DNA of 21,416 nucleotides from UBA1732 sp045114235 (GTDB taxonomy: Bacteria; Verrucomicrobiota; Lentisphaeria; Victivallales; UBA1829). Shown one piece after another: positions 1-7,136 of this stretch (within the stretch, counting starts at the first letter, position 1; each line of letters begins with the position of its first letter). The notes under the pieces were generated by a model, which did no database searches, was not told where the DNA came from, and saw nothing but the letters and a program-made list of their open reading frames with translations. The position numbers were made by a program, and so were the translations under genes. Location of the stretch: NCBI GenBank assembly GCA_045114235.1, contig JBGUKB010000114.1, positions 1 through 21,416 on the forward strand, in the 5' to 3' direction.

Positions 1-256
<256 letters not shown>

Positions 257-268
257 ATTCTTCAACCC

Positions 269-3181
269 TTATTGATAGATTTGAACTTGACTAAAGCCAA
301 CAATCGTTCCCTTCTTCCCCTGTAAAACAATTGTGATTTCAGTGGAGCCGGCTGGGATAGAAAAAAAGACGTCTTGCCATGAAAGTGCACTTGGCGCATA
401 ACCGGCGGGAATAGGCTCGGGAATGCCATTGACGGATAGCGTTGGAAATGAAAAAAGAGAACTTCTTACGGTGGAGACAATGCAAACAAAAGGTTTCGTT
501 TTATCTAGCTCTTTGATGTTTGCACGAAGTATTTCACGTTTTTCATCAGAATTGATTATGATCTCATGTTTTCCTGCGAATCTTTCCCATGCAACCTGAA
601 CATCTGAATTGCTGATCTCTCTTGCAAAATCCCCTTCTCCCTTTATTGAAAGAGTCGAAACAAGTTTTTTTCCGTTCAAAAGCGTTCTGTGGTCATCCAT
701 CGTCCTGATATTATTCCATGTAAAAGAATTGTCGCTCAAATAGTTGGAAGCGACTTGCATCACCAGTACTTTTTTCCCTATTAGGAAGTGGCTTGGGTTA
801 TCAAAAAAACGTTGAATGATAGTAGTCATCGGGCCTTTTTGATCCACGCGATAATCATCTATTGTACAAAGCATTCTTTCAGACAGAAACGCGGGAAGAC
901 TGTTTTGAGACGCCCCCATAGGAGTCTGCATAAAAGAATTGCCAACTACATAAATCTCGCTGCTGGGGTCTTTCGTCAGGACTTGTCCATCGTAATGGAT
1001 TTCATCGCTGGTGTAACATGTGCCGACTTCATGATCTTCTATATCGCAGTTTTCCGGATACTGATGCGCATGAGTTGACGCGTCATAGAACGTTGGCGCT
1101 TGCACATGAGAAAACTTGGAGCTTTCAAGATTTTTGGCAAAATTAAACGGTGACAATCGGTCGGCAAGAACCTCAGCAATACTATATTGAACAGATGAGT
1201 TGCAATGTCCATCGTTGGGGAACGAATAACCAAAGGGGAACAAATCAAAATGTTTCAAAATTGCGGGTGGATAGTATGGACATTCAATCCCAGCTTCTGA
1301 CAACTGTTTAACATAAGAAAGGAGTTGATATACTGGAACGTCGGAGAAATCCGAATTAATCACACGGGACGCAATATCATATCGATCTGGAACCAGCGAA
1401 ACGATAAATTGAATTCCATTTGCTTCCAAAAAATCCTTAAATGAAACCAGTGCGTTAAGTTTGTCCTCCGACAGGAGCGGAAGCGTTTCCGGGATTAACG
1501 TATATTGGGGTGGGAGACACCAAAATGAGTGGTTAATATTTCTCCAATACTGAACGATCGTTGAACCGTTTTTAATCGTATTAAAACCATCGGGAAATCT
1601 TTCCTTCTCTTTCGCCCATGCTTCTTGAAAAAACGACTCCGTTGTTTCTTGGGCTGATTCGTATGTTTGAAGCATTTCATTAGCAGCTTCTAAATCCTTC
1701 CGGATTCTTTCTTTTTGAGACAATATCAATTTGTCTGCAATTGGAGGATTAACTTTTTCTTCAAAAACGGATTTAAAATCAAACGCGTCTGACTTAAAAT
1801 GGGTTGATGAAACGGGAAGATATGTTGTGTCTGTATAAGAAGAGATTTTTTGAATCGTTGTTGCGAGATAGTTGTCAAGTGTAAAAAGCGAAAGCTCGTC
1901 TGCTTCTTGAATGCTTGCTAAGTTGTCAGGAACAGAATCAAAGGGGACAATCGCGCACTTAATCTTGTCTCCAACTTTCAGCGAGTTTGTATTCAAAATA
2001 GATTTATTATGGAACCCATCAATTGACAAAGACAGTTCCTTGTTGCAAGACAACCCAGAAATAATTGCATTCCCAACAAAATGTGCAGTATAACGACAAT
2101 CAGGATAATCGGTGTCTTTGGGGTCAGGCAATGTGGATCGTTCAATAATCTCCCCTTCCACAATCGTAAAATCATCATGGAGCTTTTGATATACATTAAA
2201 ACTCTCAAGGATTGCAGATCCTCGAACAGCCAGAGTTGGAGCAATACTTGTTAATTGGTCAAACACACTCAATTCTGCTTCGAACTGCTTGATTTCCCCG
2301 GCAGATATTTTATCTGAAGCCAATACGATATAACCACTTTTTACAAGTCCTGAATTATGAATTCCAAATGATATTTCACAATCGCTGTCACCATCATTTT
2401 TTATAGAAAACTCAAAAATGAATGAACTTCTCATTCCGTCAAAACGCTTACAAATAAGCCGCAACAATCCTTGATCTGATATTACCTTAAATCCGCCTTC
2501 CACGTTTTGGAATAAAGCATCCGAAGGAATGGTTGAGAAATCAATGCTCCATACCTGAGGAATTTGCCTTTTCTTAAACTCTTCTAAATCATAACCCTTG
2601 TTTAATAAATGTTCCTCGTTTGCTTTTGATAAAGAAATGTCTCTTCCCCCATTAAAAACATCGGAATATGTTAATCCATACCCATCATCTAGCCTTTTCC
2701 TTTGTTTCGCCCTAATCTTTTCCAGAATTTCAAAGGCAACAATAGCCTCTGCATTCAACTTTTCGGCCTCTTCCGCAGTCACGACGGGCACTGCGGCGGG
2801 TAGGAGGTTCTCTTCTGGCTTTGACTGTGCCACGGGCTTGGTCTCGGCAGGCTTTGCTTCGACGGGCTTTGCTTCAGCGGGCTTCGTCTCGACCACTGGT
2901 TTTGTCTCGACGGCAGGTTTCGTTTCGGCAACGGGCTTTACCTCAGCAGGCTTTGTCTCGACAACAGGCTTCATCTCAACAGGTTTTGTTCCAGCTGCGG
3001 GCTTCACATCGATCACGGGCTTCGTTTCGGGAACAGAGACCGTTGGTTTTCTGTTGGACGTAGGGCTTTCGCTTTGAACCGACTGAACATCATCATGGCG
3101 GCTGAATTCCTTGCGGTCAATGATGACGAAGAAAGCTATCAGGGCAACAATTATCGCAATCGGAACGATTAGTTGTTTCAT
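269..3181 (-). CDS. AlgX/AlgJ-like SGNH polysaccharide O-acetyltransferase, membrane anchored
   Basis: A 970-residue protein with ATG at 3181 and AAGGA about 10 nt upstream. An N-terminal membrane helix (residues 4-21) is followed by a Lys-Pro/Glu-Thr repeat linker (about 45-122), a helical stretch, a beta-rich region (about 205-420), a coiled-coil-like stretch (about 480-525) and an SGNH domain (about 540-820). The SGNH signature is in the order known for AlgJ and AlgX: Asp657-x-His659 in PNDGHC, then Ser749 in VVGNSF. A beta-rich C-terminal tail (about 840-970) may bind carbohydrate. AlgX is about 470 residues, so this protein is roughly twice the usual size. In this family the enzyme takes acetyl groups delivered by an MBOAT partner and esterifies a polysaccharide in the periplasm; the MBOAT gene lies directly downstream. 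Base composition is much more AT-rich than the genes to the right, which suggests transfer. The family call is good; the polysaccharide substrate is unknown. Confidence 0.72.
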   Translation of the reverse strand: MKQLIVPIAIIVALIAFFVIIDRKEFSRHDDVQSVQSESPTSNRKPTVSVPETKPVIDVKPAAGTKPVEMKPVVETKPAEVKPVAETKPAVETKPVVETKPAEAKPVEAKPAETKPVAQSKPEENLLPAAVPVVTAEEAEKLNAEAIVAFEILEKIRAKQRKRLDDGYGLTYSDVFNGGRDISLSKANEEHLLNKGYDLEEFKKRQIPQVWSIDFSTIPSDALFQNVEGGFKVISDQGLLRLICKRFDGMRSSFIFEFSIKNDGDSDCEISFGIHNSGLVKSGYIVLASDKISAGEIKQFEAELSVFDQLTSIAPTLAVRGSAILESFNVYQKLHDDFTIVEGEIIERSTLPDPKDTDYPDCRYTAHFVGNAIISGLSCNKELSLSIDGFHNKSILNTNSLKVGDKIKCAIVPFDSVPDNLASIQEADELSLFTLDNYLATTIQKISSYTDTTYLPVSSTHFKSDAFDFKSVFEEKVNPPIADKLILSQKERIRKDLEAANEMLQTYESAQETTESFFQEAWAKEKERFPDGFNTIKNGSTIVQYWRNINHSFWCLPPQYTLIPETLPLLSEDKLNALVSFKDFLEANGIQFIVSLVPDRYDIASRVINSDFSDVPVYQLLSYVKQLSEAGIECPYYPPAILKHFDLFPFGYSFPNDGHCNSSVQYSIAEVLADRLSPFNFAKNLESSKFSHVQAPTFYDASTHAHQYPENCDIEDHEVGTCYTSDEIHYDGQVLTKDPSSEIYVVGNSFMQTPMGASQNSLPAFLSERMLCTIDDYRVDQKGPMTTIIQRFFDNPSHFLIGKKVLVMQVASNYLSDNSFTWNNIRTMDDHRTLLNGKKLVSTLSIKGEGDFAREISNSDVQVAWERFAGKHEIIINSDEKREILRANIKELDKTKPFVCIVSTVRSSLFSFPTLSVNGIPEPIPAGYAPSALSWQDVFFSIPAGSTEITIVLQGKKGTIVGFSQVQIYQ
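2819..3048 (-). repeat. Degenerate KPxxETKPA coding repeat
   Basis: Within the AlgX/AlgJ-like gene, residues about 45-122 are built from repeats of Lys-Pro-Val/Ala with Glu-Thr or Glu-Ala spacers. At the DNA level the GGCTTxGTCTCGxC-type units recur but are not identical. Such Pro/Lys/Glu-rich tracts are usually extended spacers that hold a periplasmic domain away from the inner membrane or across peptidoglycan. The repeat is less AT-rich than the rest of the gene. Confidence 0.85.
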
Positions 3182-3226
3182 TTATCAATGATCCTTGGAT
3201 TATTTAAAACAGAAAACCCGGAACAG

Positions 3227-3232
3227 AGTATA
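3227..3232 (-). promoter_or_regulatory. Possible -10 box for the SGNH/MBOAT operon
   Basis: TATACT on the minus strand (5 of 6 matches to TATAAT) lies about 46 nt before the ATG at 3181. No convincing -35 box sits at the right distance, so this is only a weak promoter candidate. Any longer transcript would start upstream of the hairpin region at 3389-3606. Confidence 0.28.
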
Positions 3233-3388
3233 AAACTTCCATTCCGGGAAAAAGGTTCAAAGGCACGAGGCAGCTGCCGGACTAAAGGATTTCCGGCAAA
3301 AGAGAAATATGAGCTGAATGAAGATCTGAGCAGGAACACTGTGGCCTCGGACGGGTGACAATCTACGCACGAGGCAACGCCTAAACAC

Positions 3389-3432
3389 AAAAAAGCCGGA
3401 CGCTTCCCCATACGTGGCAATGAAGGGCCGGC
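3389..3432 (-). terminator. Possible leader terminator upstream of the SGNH/MBOAT operon
   Basis: Read on the minus strand, GCCGG (3432-3428) and CTTC (3425-3422) can pair with GAAG (3406-3403) and CCGGC (3399-3395). A run of six T (3394-3389) follows. The loop is long, about 15 nt. Its left arm is also an arm of the larger inverted repeat, so the two folds exclude one another, as in a terminator/antiterminator leader. Confidence 0.4.
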
Positions 3433-3606
3433 CAAGAACCTGCTAATAGGACGCAGAGTAACGCCCAGCAAGACACGAAGATACAATCTTCCTGTGCTGG
3501 CATTTCATACCTATTAGCAAAAGCGTTCTTAAAAACTTGGCCGGTTTTCATTGCCTTTTGCTGAAATTACCGATGAAAAGAGCTTGGAAGCCCGATTCCG
3601 CTGGCT
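3395..3606. repeat. Long nested inverted repeat (multi-arm hairpin)
   Basis: Five collinear arm pairs nest around one centre. They are 3416-3424 with 3547-3555 (GGCAATGAA), 3428-3436 with 3536-3544 (CCGGCCAAG), 3441-3450 with 3510-3519 (TGCTAATAGG), 3465-3469 with 3496-3500 (CCAGC) and 3477-3482 with 3486-3491 (GAAGAT, three-base loop). Each listed pair is perfect. An outer pair 3402-3407 with 3586-3591 (GCTTCC) may extend the structure, and AGCCGG at 3394-3399 faces CCGCTGGCT near 3598-3606. No long credible gene overlaps it. It could be a structured RNA leader, a folded recombination site or a MITE-like relic. Confidence 0.85.
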
Positions 3607-3767
3607 GCGGAACAAGACTAAACGATTTAATATACACTTTTACTAGAGAAAAATCAAGATAAAAGTCCTGATTCTTCCAACATTAACACGAAATTACGAG
3701 AGAATTCTTTCTGGAGAGCTTAAAAGCTGCCGCTTCTTTTACCTCTTCGACGGTTTCTGACAAAAGT
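3607..3767. other. Non-coding gap between the hairpin and the transposase remnant
   Basis: About 160 AT-rich bases. I see no credible gene, RNA gene or terminator here. The right part may be the former downstream end of the ISL3-type insertion sequence, but no terminal inverted repeat could be recognised. Confidence 0.4.
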
Positions 3768-3920
3768 TCATAGCGCTTTCTCGCAGTTGATTTCGGGGAG
3801 TTGATATATTTTGAGGTATTCCCTGTCCCGGAAGCCGTAAGCTTGGCGGATGAGCCAGTGGATTATGATGTTGATGCCCTCCATGCCAGCATTGCTGACG
3901 TGCCCGAACGTCCAGTAGCT
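3768..3920 (-). pseudogene. ISL3-type transposase remnant, C-terminal end only
   Basis: The minus-strand frame ending at 3768 contains SYWTFGHVSNAGMEGI, followed by HWLIRQAYGFRDREYL. This corresponds to the conserved end of ISL3-family DDE transposases (typically SNxxxEGINxxIKxxKRxAYGFRxxExF). Only about 50 residues are recognisable, from roughly 3920 down to the stop. Upstream of 3920 the same frame does not look like transposase, so the rest is lost and the copy cannot be active. Family assignment rests on this short motif alone. Confidence 0.6.
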
Positions 3921-4317
3921 GACGTTCGTCAACGTTGACGAGGTAGCGGGGAAGGCAACGGTCTCGGTGAAAAAGCTCGACTGCTGGAAGAACCTGGTCT
4001 TGGAGTTTCGGAAGCGCGACACCGGCGAAGCGCAACAGGTGTTCGGCGATTATTTCGTTGCCGCCACCGAGAGCGGCCCCTTCGCGGAAATGATCGAGGC
4101 CATCAGTGAGAAGATCCGTGAAGCCACAGCCGTCTGGATGAACAAGACCGCCTTTGATGCGCTCCGTACCGATTTCATCGCGAAGCTGGATGAGGGGCTG
4201 ACGAACCGCCTTCACGAGGAAGAAGAGGCGCTGAGTCTGGTCGAGCAGGACGCTGCTGCAATCAAAGCCATGTCCGGGAGGTGTTACGATCTTAACAATC
4301 AGATGAAGCGGCTTTAA
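3919..4317 (+). pseudogene. Orphan C-terminal gene fragment, function unknown
   Basis: An open frame follows an in-frame TAG at 3916-3918. The first available start is GTG at 3967 (116 residues), with no good ribosome-binding site. The protein is mostly helical and charged (for example FAEMIEAISEKIREATAVWM and GLTNRLHEEEEALSLVEQDA), which looks like real coding sequence rather than chance. A strong terminator begins 8 nt after its stop codon, as expected for the true 3' end of a gene. The 5' part seems to have been removed at the junction with the transposase remnant around 3910-3920. I do not recognise the family. A short intact gene starting at GTG 3967 is the alternative. Confidence 0.5.
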
Positions 4318-4325
4318 GCTCCCTT

Positions 4326-4361
4326 GAGGAGATGGATTTGGATAAACCGTCTCCTCTTTTT
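4326..4361 (+). terminator. Rho-independent terminator after the orphan fragment
   Basis: Ten-base stem GAGGAGATGG (4326-4335) with CCGTCTCCTC (4347-4356, one G-T pair), an 11-base loop, then five T (4357-4361). It is correctly placed just after the stop at 4315-4317. Confidence 0.8.
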
Positions 4362-4630
4362 AGGCTATGGACAAGAAGCGAACGGAATTTATACTACCAG
4401 TATAAAAACTCGAAAATGGAGCAGTTGTTTCTTCAGCTCCGCTGCCTCTTTATTTGTTGGATTATCCTTTTTCCCTCATCGACCTAAGAGTCCTATATCC
4501 GGCTCACAAACGTTATAAAAGCGAAAGATTGCTTGCTTTGGGGTGGGGCAGAAAATGTGTATCGCAACTTTGCTGCATATACAGTCCACAATTTTTCCAA
4601 ATACATTAAAAGTAACTGTAAGGAATCTTG

Positions 4631-4929
4631 AATATACTGACAATATCATAAGTTAATTGAGATGTGTATTTCTTTGGTTGATTGTTTATTGTGATGATGT
4701 CTATATATGGAATATTATTGGAATATACATTCGACAATAATTGAATGCATATTGAATAAAACGTAAATATATATTGTGTTTATTGACATATTGAGCTTAT
4801 CTATGTTGTTCTTTGTTTGTGGTTTTTGGGGTGAGAGATTGTGTTTTAGTTGTGTAAATATTTGTGCTGAAATAGCGGCGATAGTTGTAATATAATATCA
4901 ATATACTTTGAGTATATATGGACAATATC
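4631..4929. repeat. Three spaced AATATAC...GACAAT motifs
   Basis: AATATAC followed closely by GACAAT occurs at 4631-4647, 4722-4739 and 4900-4929; GACAATATC is exact in the first and third copies. Spacing between the half motifs varies and the surroundings are AT-rich, so chance contributes. They might be binding sites for an island-encoded protein, or simply low-complexity sequence. Confidence 0.4.
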
Positions 4930-5082
4930 TGTATGTCTTTTGGTGTTGTTCTCATGTAAACAAAGGCGTTATTGGAGGGTGCTTCTGTTATGCGGTCAGT
5001 AACGGAACAGTCGGATGATGTTGTTTGTAGCAGTAAACTATGGATCGGGTATGGACTCAGTTTGTTTAGAGTTCACGATCCT

Positions 5083-5293
5083 GCTTCCCTGTGATGCCCC
5101 TGAGTGGTCGGGCTTGTGGTTTGCGTATTGTCGTCGAGAGCGTACTTGGTCAAGTCGCAGCGCCCACGGTCTCTTCTTGCCCTGATGTTAGACGGACCTG
5201 ATCATCTGGATCTGCTTTCCTGTGATGACCAAGGGACCGGCAGAACAGGCTGAAGACCTTCCTCATCGTTTGCATAAGCTTCCCTGCGATGGC
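5083..5293. repeat. Three dispersed GCTTYCCTGYGATG repeats
   Basis: Near-identical copies start at 5083 (GCTTCCCTGTGATGCC), 5214 (GCTTTCCTGTGATGACC) and 5278 (GCTTCCCTGCGATGGC). The distances, 131 and 64 nt, are close to 2:1, which hints at a decayed tandem repeat of about 65 nt. On the minus strand each copy could encode ITGK/IAGK. Function unknown. Confidence 0.5.
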
Positions 5294-5411
5294 TTGATTG
5301 CCCTTTTCGAGTTCATTCCCCGTATGATAAATGCTCAGCACCTTGCCTAGTATTCCAAATTGTCTTAGACCGCTCGCCATGCCGCCTCGAATATCCGATT
5401 GTGGAGCTCAG

Positions 5412-5677
5412 ATTACGGAAAAATTACGGAAAAAGGGGGATGGCGGCGTTTGGGAGCCCTTATTCCAGCGGCGGGGACGCGGTCAGCGGCATCCCCATGT
5501 CGGCGCATCTTCTGGGGGGCGGAGGGCTTTGGCGCTGATGCGAAAACATGGCCAAAAGGGGCTGAAAAGCGGGCTAAAAAACCTGTCTGAGCTTAGACAA
5601 AAACAGAATTGTCTTAACTTTTGCATAGGTCATGAGCTCAAACTGAGGAGGAATTTTTTCCGTAATTTTTCCGTAAT
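5412..5677. mobile_element. MITE-like element with perfect 23-bp inverted ends
   Basis: Positions 5412-5434 and 5655-5677 are perfect inverted copies of each other over 23 bases. Each arm is made of two tandem copies of ATTACGGAAAA. The 266-bp span has no credible gene. Its inside (about 5435-5580) is markedly GC-rich while both flanks are AT-rich, so it does not match its surroundings. Size, inverted ends and lack of coding capacity fit a non-autonomous miniature element. No clear target-site duplication is visible, so a paired protein-binding site or a transcription-related hairpin remains possible. Confidence 0.5.
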
Positions 5678-5759
5678 TCGTGTCACAGAACCGGGAAAAA
5701 TCGGGTTTTATCGATTACTATCAAATCTACTCTTTTTGAGCGTAATCAAGGCAAAAAAA

Positions 5760-5835
5760 TGGTGGATCCTGCCGGGTTCGAACCAGCGACCAAAGGTTTA
5801 TGAGACCTCCGCTCTAACCACTGAGCTAAGGATCC
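5760..5835 (-). tRNA. tRNA with CAT anticodon (elongator Met or Ile2)
   Basis: A full cloverleaf reads on the minus strand from 5835 to 5763: acceptor GGATCCT/AGGATCC, D arm GCTC...GAGC, anticodon loop CTCATAA with CAT at 5802-5800, and T arm GCTGG-TTCGAAC-CCGGC. Discriminator A and an encoded CCA (5762-5760) follow, then seven T. The paired first acceptor base (G1-C72) rules out the usual initiator tRNA. Elongator Met and the lysidine-modified Ile2 tRNA share this anticodon and cannot be told apart with certainty here. Its 3' end faces the AT-rich stretch. Confidence 0.93.
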
Positions 5836-5922
5836 ACGTAAAACAGCGCATCAAAACCGTTTCAAGTCAAGCCTGATGTCCTGTAAGCAGGACGAATGAC
5901 GTTGAACCTTTTTACGCAAAAT

Positions 5923-5951
5923 AATATACTCTTTCCTGATTCAAAAATCAA
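5923..5951 (-). promoter_or_regulatory. Promoter for the CAT-anticodon tRNA
   Basis: On the minus strand, TTGATT (5951-5946) and TATATT (5928-5923) are separated by 17 bases, giving a transcript start near 5916, about 80 nt before the tRNA. A perfect small hairpin GTCCTG-4-CAGGAC (about 5879-5894) lies in the leader. Confidence 0.5.
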
Positions 5952-6026
5952 GCCGGGGATTCAATCTTGAACAGGTTTTGCGAAAGATTCCCCCGTGAAA
6001 GGGGTAAACGGGCTGCAAACGATCCG

Positions 6027-7136
6027 TCAAGCCTTCATCACGGAGCGGACGAAAGCGTCGATCTCCGCGCGGAAGCGTTCCGGGTTGAACTTGGCTGCAT
6101 GGGCGGAGCAGACGGCGGGATCCCACGCCGGGGCCGCCTCGAATTCTTCGATGGCGCCCGCGATCGCGTCCGGGGTCTGTTCGGGGAAGAACAGGCCGGT
6201 CCGGCCGGGCAGGACGGTTTCCAGCGCGCCGCCCCGTCCGAACGCGATCACCGGGGTCCCGGCAGCCTGCGCCTCCAGCGGGACGATCCCGAAGTCCTCG
6301 ATGCCGGGGAAGATCAGGGCGCGCGCGTGCGTGAAAAGCTCGCGGAAGCGTTCGTTGGAACAAAGGTTTTCGAACGTGATCAGGGGGGAGCCCGCGGCTG
6401 CCTGCTTGATCTCCGCGAGTTCGGGTCCGTCTCCGGCGACGACCAGACGGCGGCCGAGCTTCAGGCATGCGCGGACGGCGATCCCGACGCGTTTGTAATG
6501 CGTGATCTGTCCGGCGCACAGATAATAATCGCGTTTCGGGGCGTCCGCGCCGGGGCGGGCCGGATCGCTGAAGAACGCGGTGTTGACCGGAGGATGGATC
6601 ACGGCGGATTCCCTGCCGTAGATGCGGCGGATGCGCTCGGCTACGAACGCGCTGTTCGCGATGAAATGGTCCACGGCGTCGGCGGAACGCCGGTCGTAGT
6701 CACGCAGGCGGCGTAGGAAAAGTTTCATGGCGAGTTTGCCGCCGGGGCCCGCGGCCTGATAATACATGTCGCTCATGTCCCACAGGTAGCGCATGGGCGT
6801 GTGGCAGTAGCAGACATGGACCGCGCCGGACGGCTTTCGGATGCCTTTCGCCGGGCCGGATTCGCTAGAGATGATGAGGTCGTATGGCGAGAAATCAAGC
6901 CGTCGAAGCGCCGTCGGCATAAAGGGCAGATACCTCTGGCAGGCGTTGTGCGCGCCGGGCAGATGCGCGATGAAGGTCTCGGTGACTTTATGCGAGGAAA
7001 ACGGCTCGCGGAGCCTGTCCCGGTTCCAGGCGTGGGTGAAGACGTCGGCGTCGGGGTACAGACGGCAGAGCTCGGCCAGGACGCTTTCTCCGCCTCGCAT
7101 GGCGGTCATCCAGTAATGGATCAGCGCGGTCTTCAT
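6027..7136 (-). CDS. GT4-type glycosyltransferase
   Basis: A 369-residue GT-B fold enzyme that would transfer a sugar from a nucleotide donor to a lipid-linked acceptor at the cytoplasmic face. The start is MKTALIHYWMTAMRGGESVL, the GG-containing N-terminal motif of family 4 enzymes. The C-terminal half has a donor site with YKR (about 214-216), the AGDGPEL loop (about 234-240) and the E-x7-E motif Glu280...Glu288 in GIEDFGIVPLE. The frame remains open far upstream of the chosen ATG, but the family start and the ATGA overlap with the WbaP-like gene (7133-7136) fix the start at 7136. It is closest in layout to the WbaZ/mannosyltransferase branch; donor and acceptor are unknown. It is the last gene of the six-gene operon. 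Confidence 0.88.
   Translation of the reverse strand: MKTALIHYWMTAMRGGESVLAELCRLYPDADVFTHAWNRDRLREPFSSHKVTETFIAHLPGAHNACQRYLPFMPTALRRLDFSPYDLIISSESGPAKGIRKPSGAVHVCYCHTPMRYLWDMSDMYYQAAGPGGKLAMKLFLRRLRDYDRRSADAVDHFIANSAFVAERIRRIYGRESAVIHPPVNTAFFSDPARPGADAPKRDYYLCAGQITHYKRVGIAVRACLKLGRRLVVAGDGPELAEIKQAAAGSPLITFENLCSNERFRELFTHARALIFPGIEDFGIVPLEAQAAGTPVIAFGRGGALETVLPGRTGLFFPEQTPDAIAGAIEEFEAAPAWDPAVCSAHAAKFNPERFRAEIDAFVRSVMKA

Larger units (their letters stand above)
4362..5411. other. AT-rich non-coding stretch with degenerate repeats
   Basis: I find no gene I can support in this kilobase. It contains a perfect palindrome TTTATACT/AGTATAAA (4388-4406, three-base spacer) that could be an operator. 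From about 4560 to 4960 it is extremely AT-rich and carries three related AATATAC...GACAAT motifs. From about 5040 to 5300 composition rises again. That part holds GGATCG/CGATCC arms around 5043-5082 and three copies of GCTTYCCTGYGATG. A minus-strand frame at 5150-5380 (76 residues, unrecognised) might be a decayed coding remnant, but nothing confirms it. Confidence 0.6.

Noticed and set aside
3178..3486. Minus-strand 102-codon frame just upstream of the SGNH gene
   Set aside because: It runs through the hairpin region, has no recognisable domain and ends at the start of the SGNH gene; more likely a leader than a protein.
3395..3606. Integron attC site
   Set aside because: Size and folding fit loosely, but the RYYYAAC and GTTRRRY ends are not present in the right places and no integron integrase or cassette array is seen.
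5331..5876. Plus-strand 181-codon frame
   Set aside because: It crosses the 23-bp inverted repeats and the antisense of a complete tRNA, which real coding sequence would not do.
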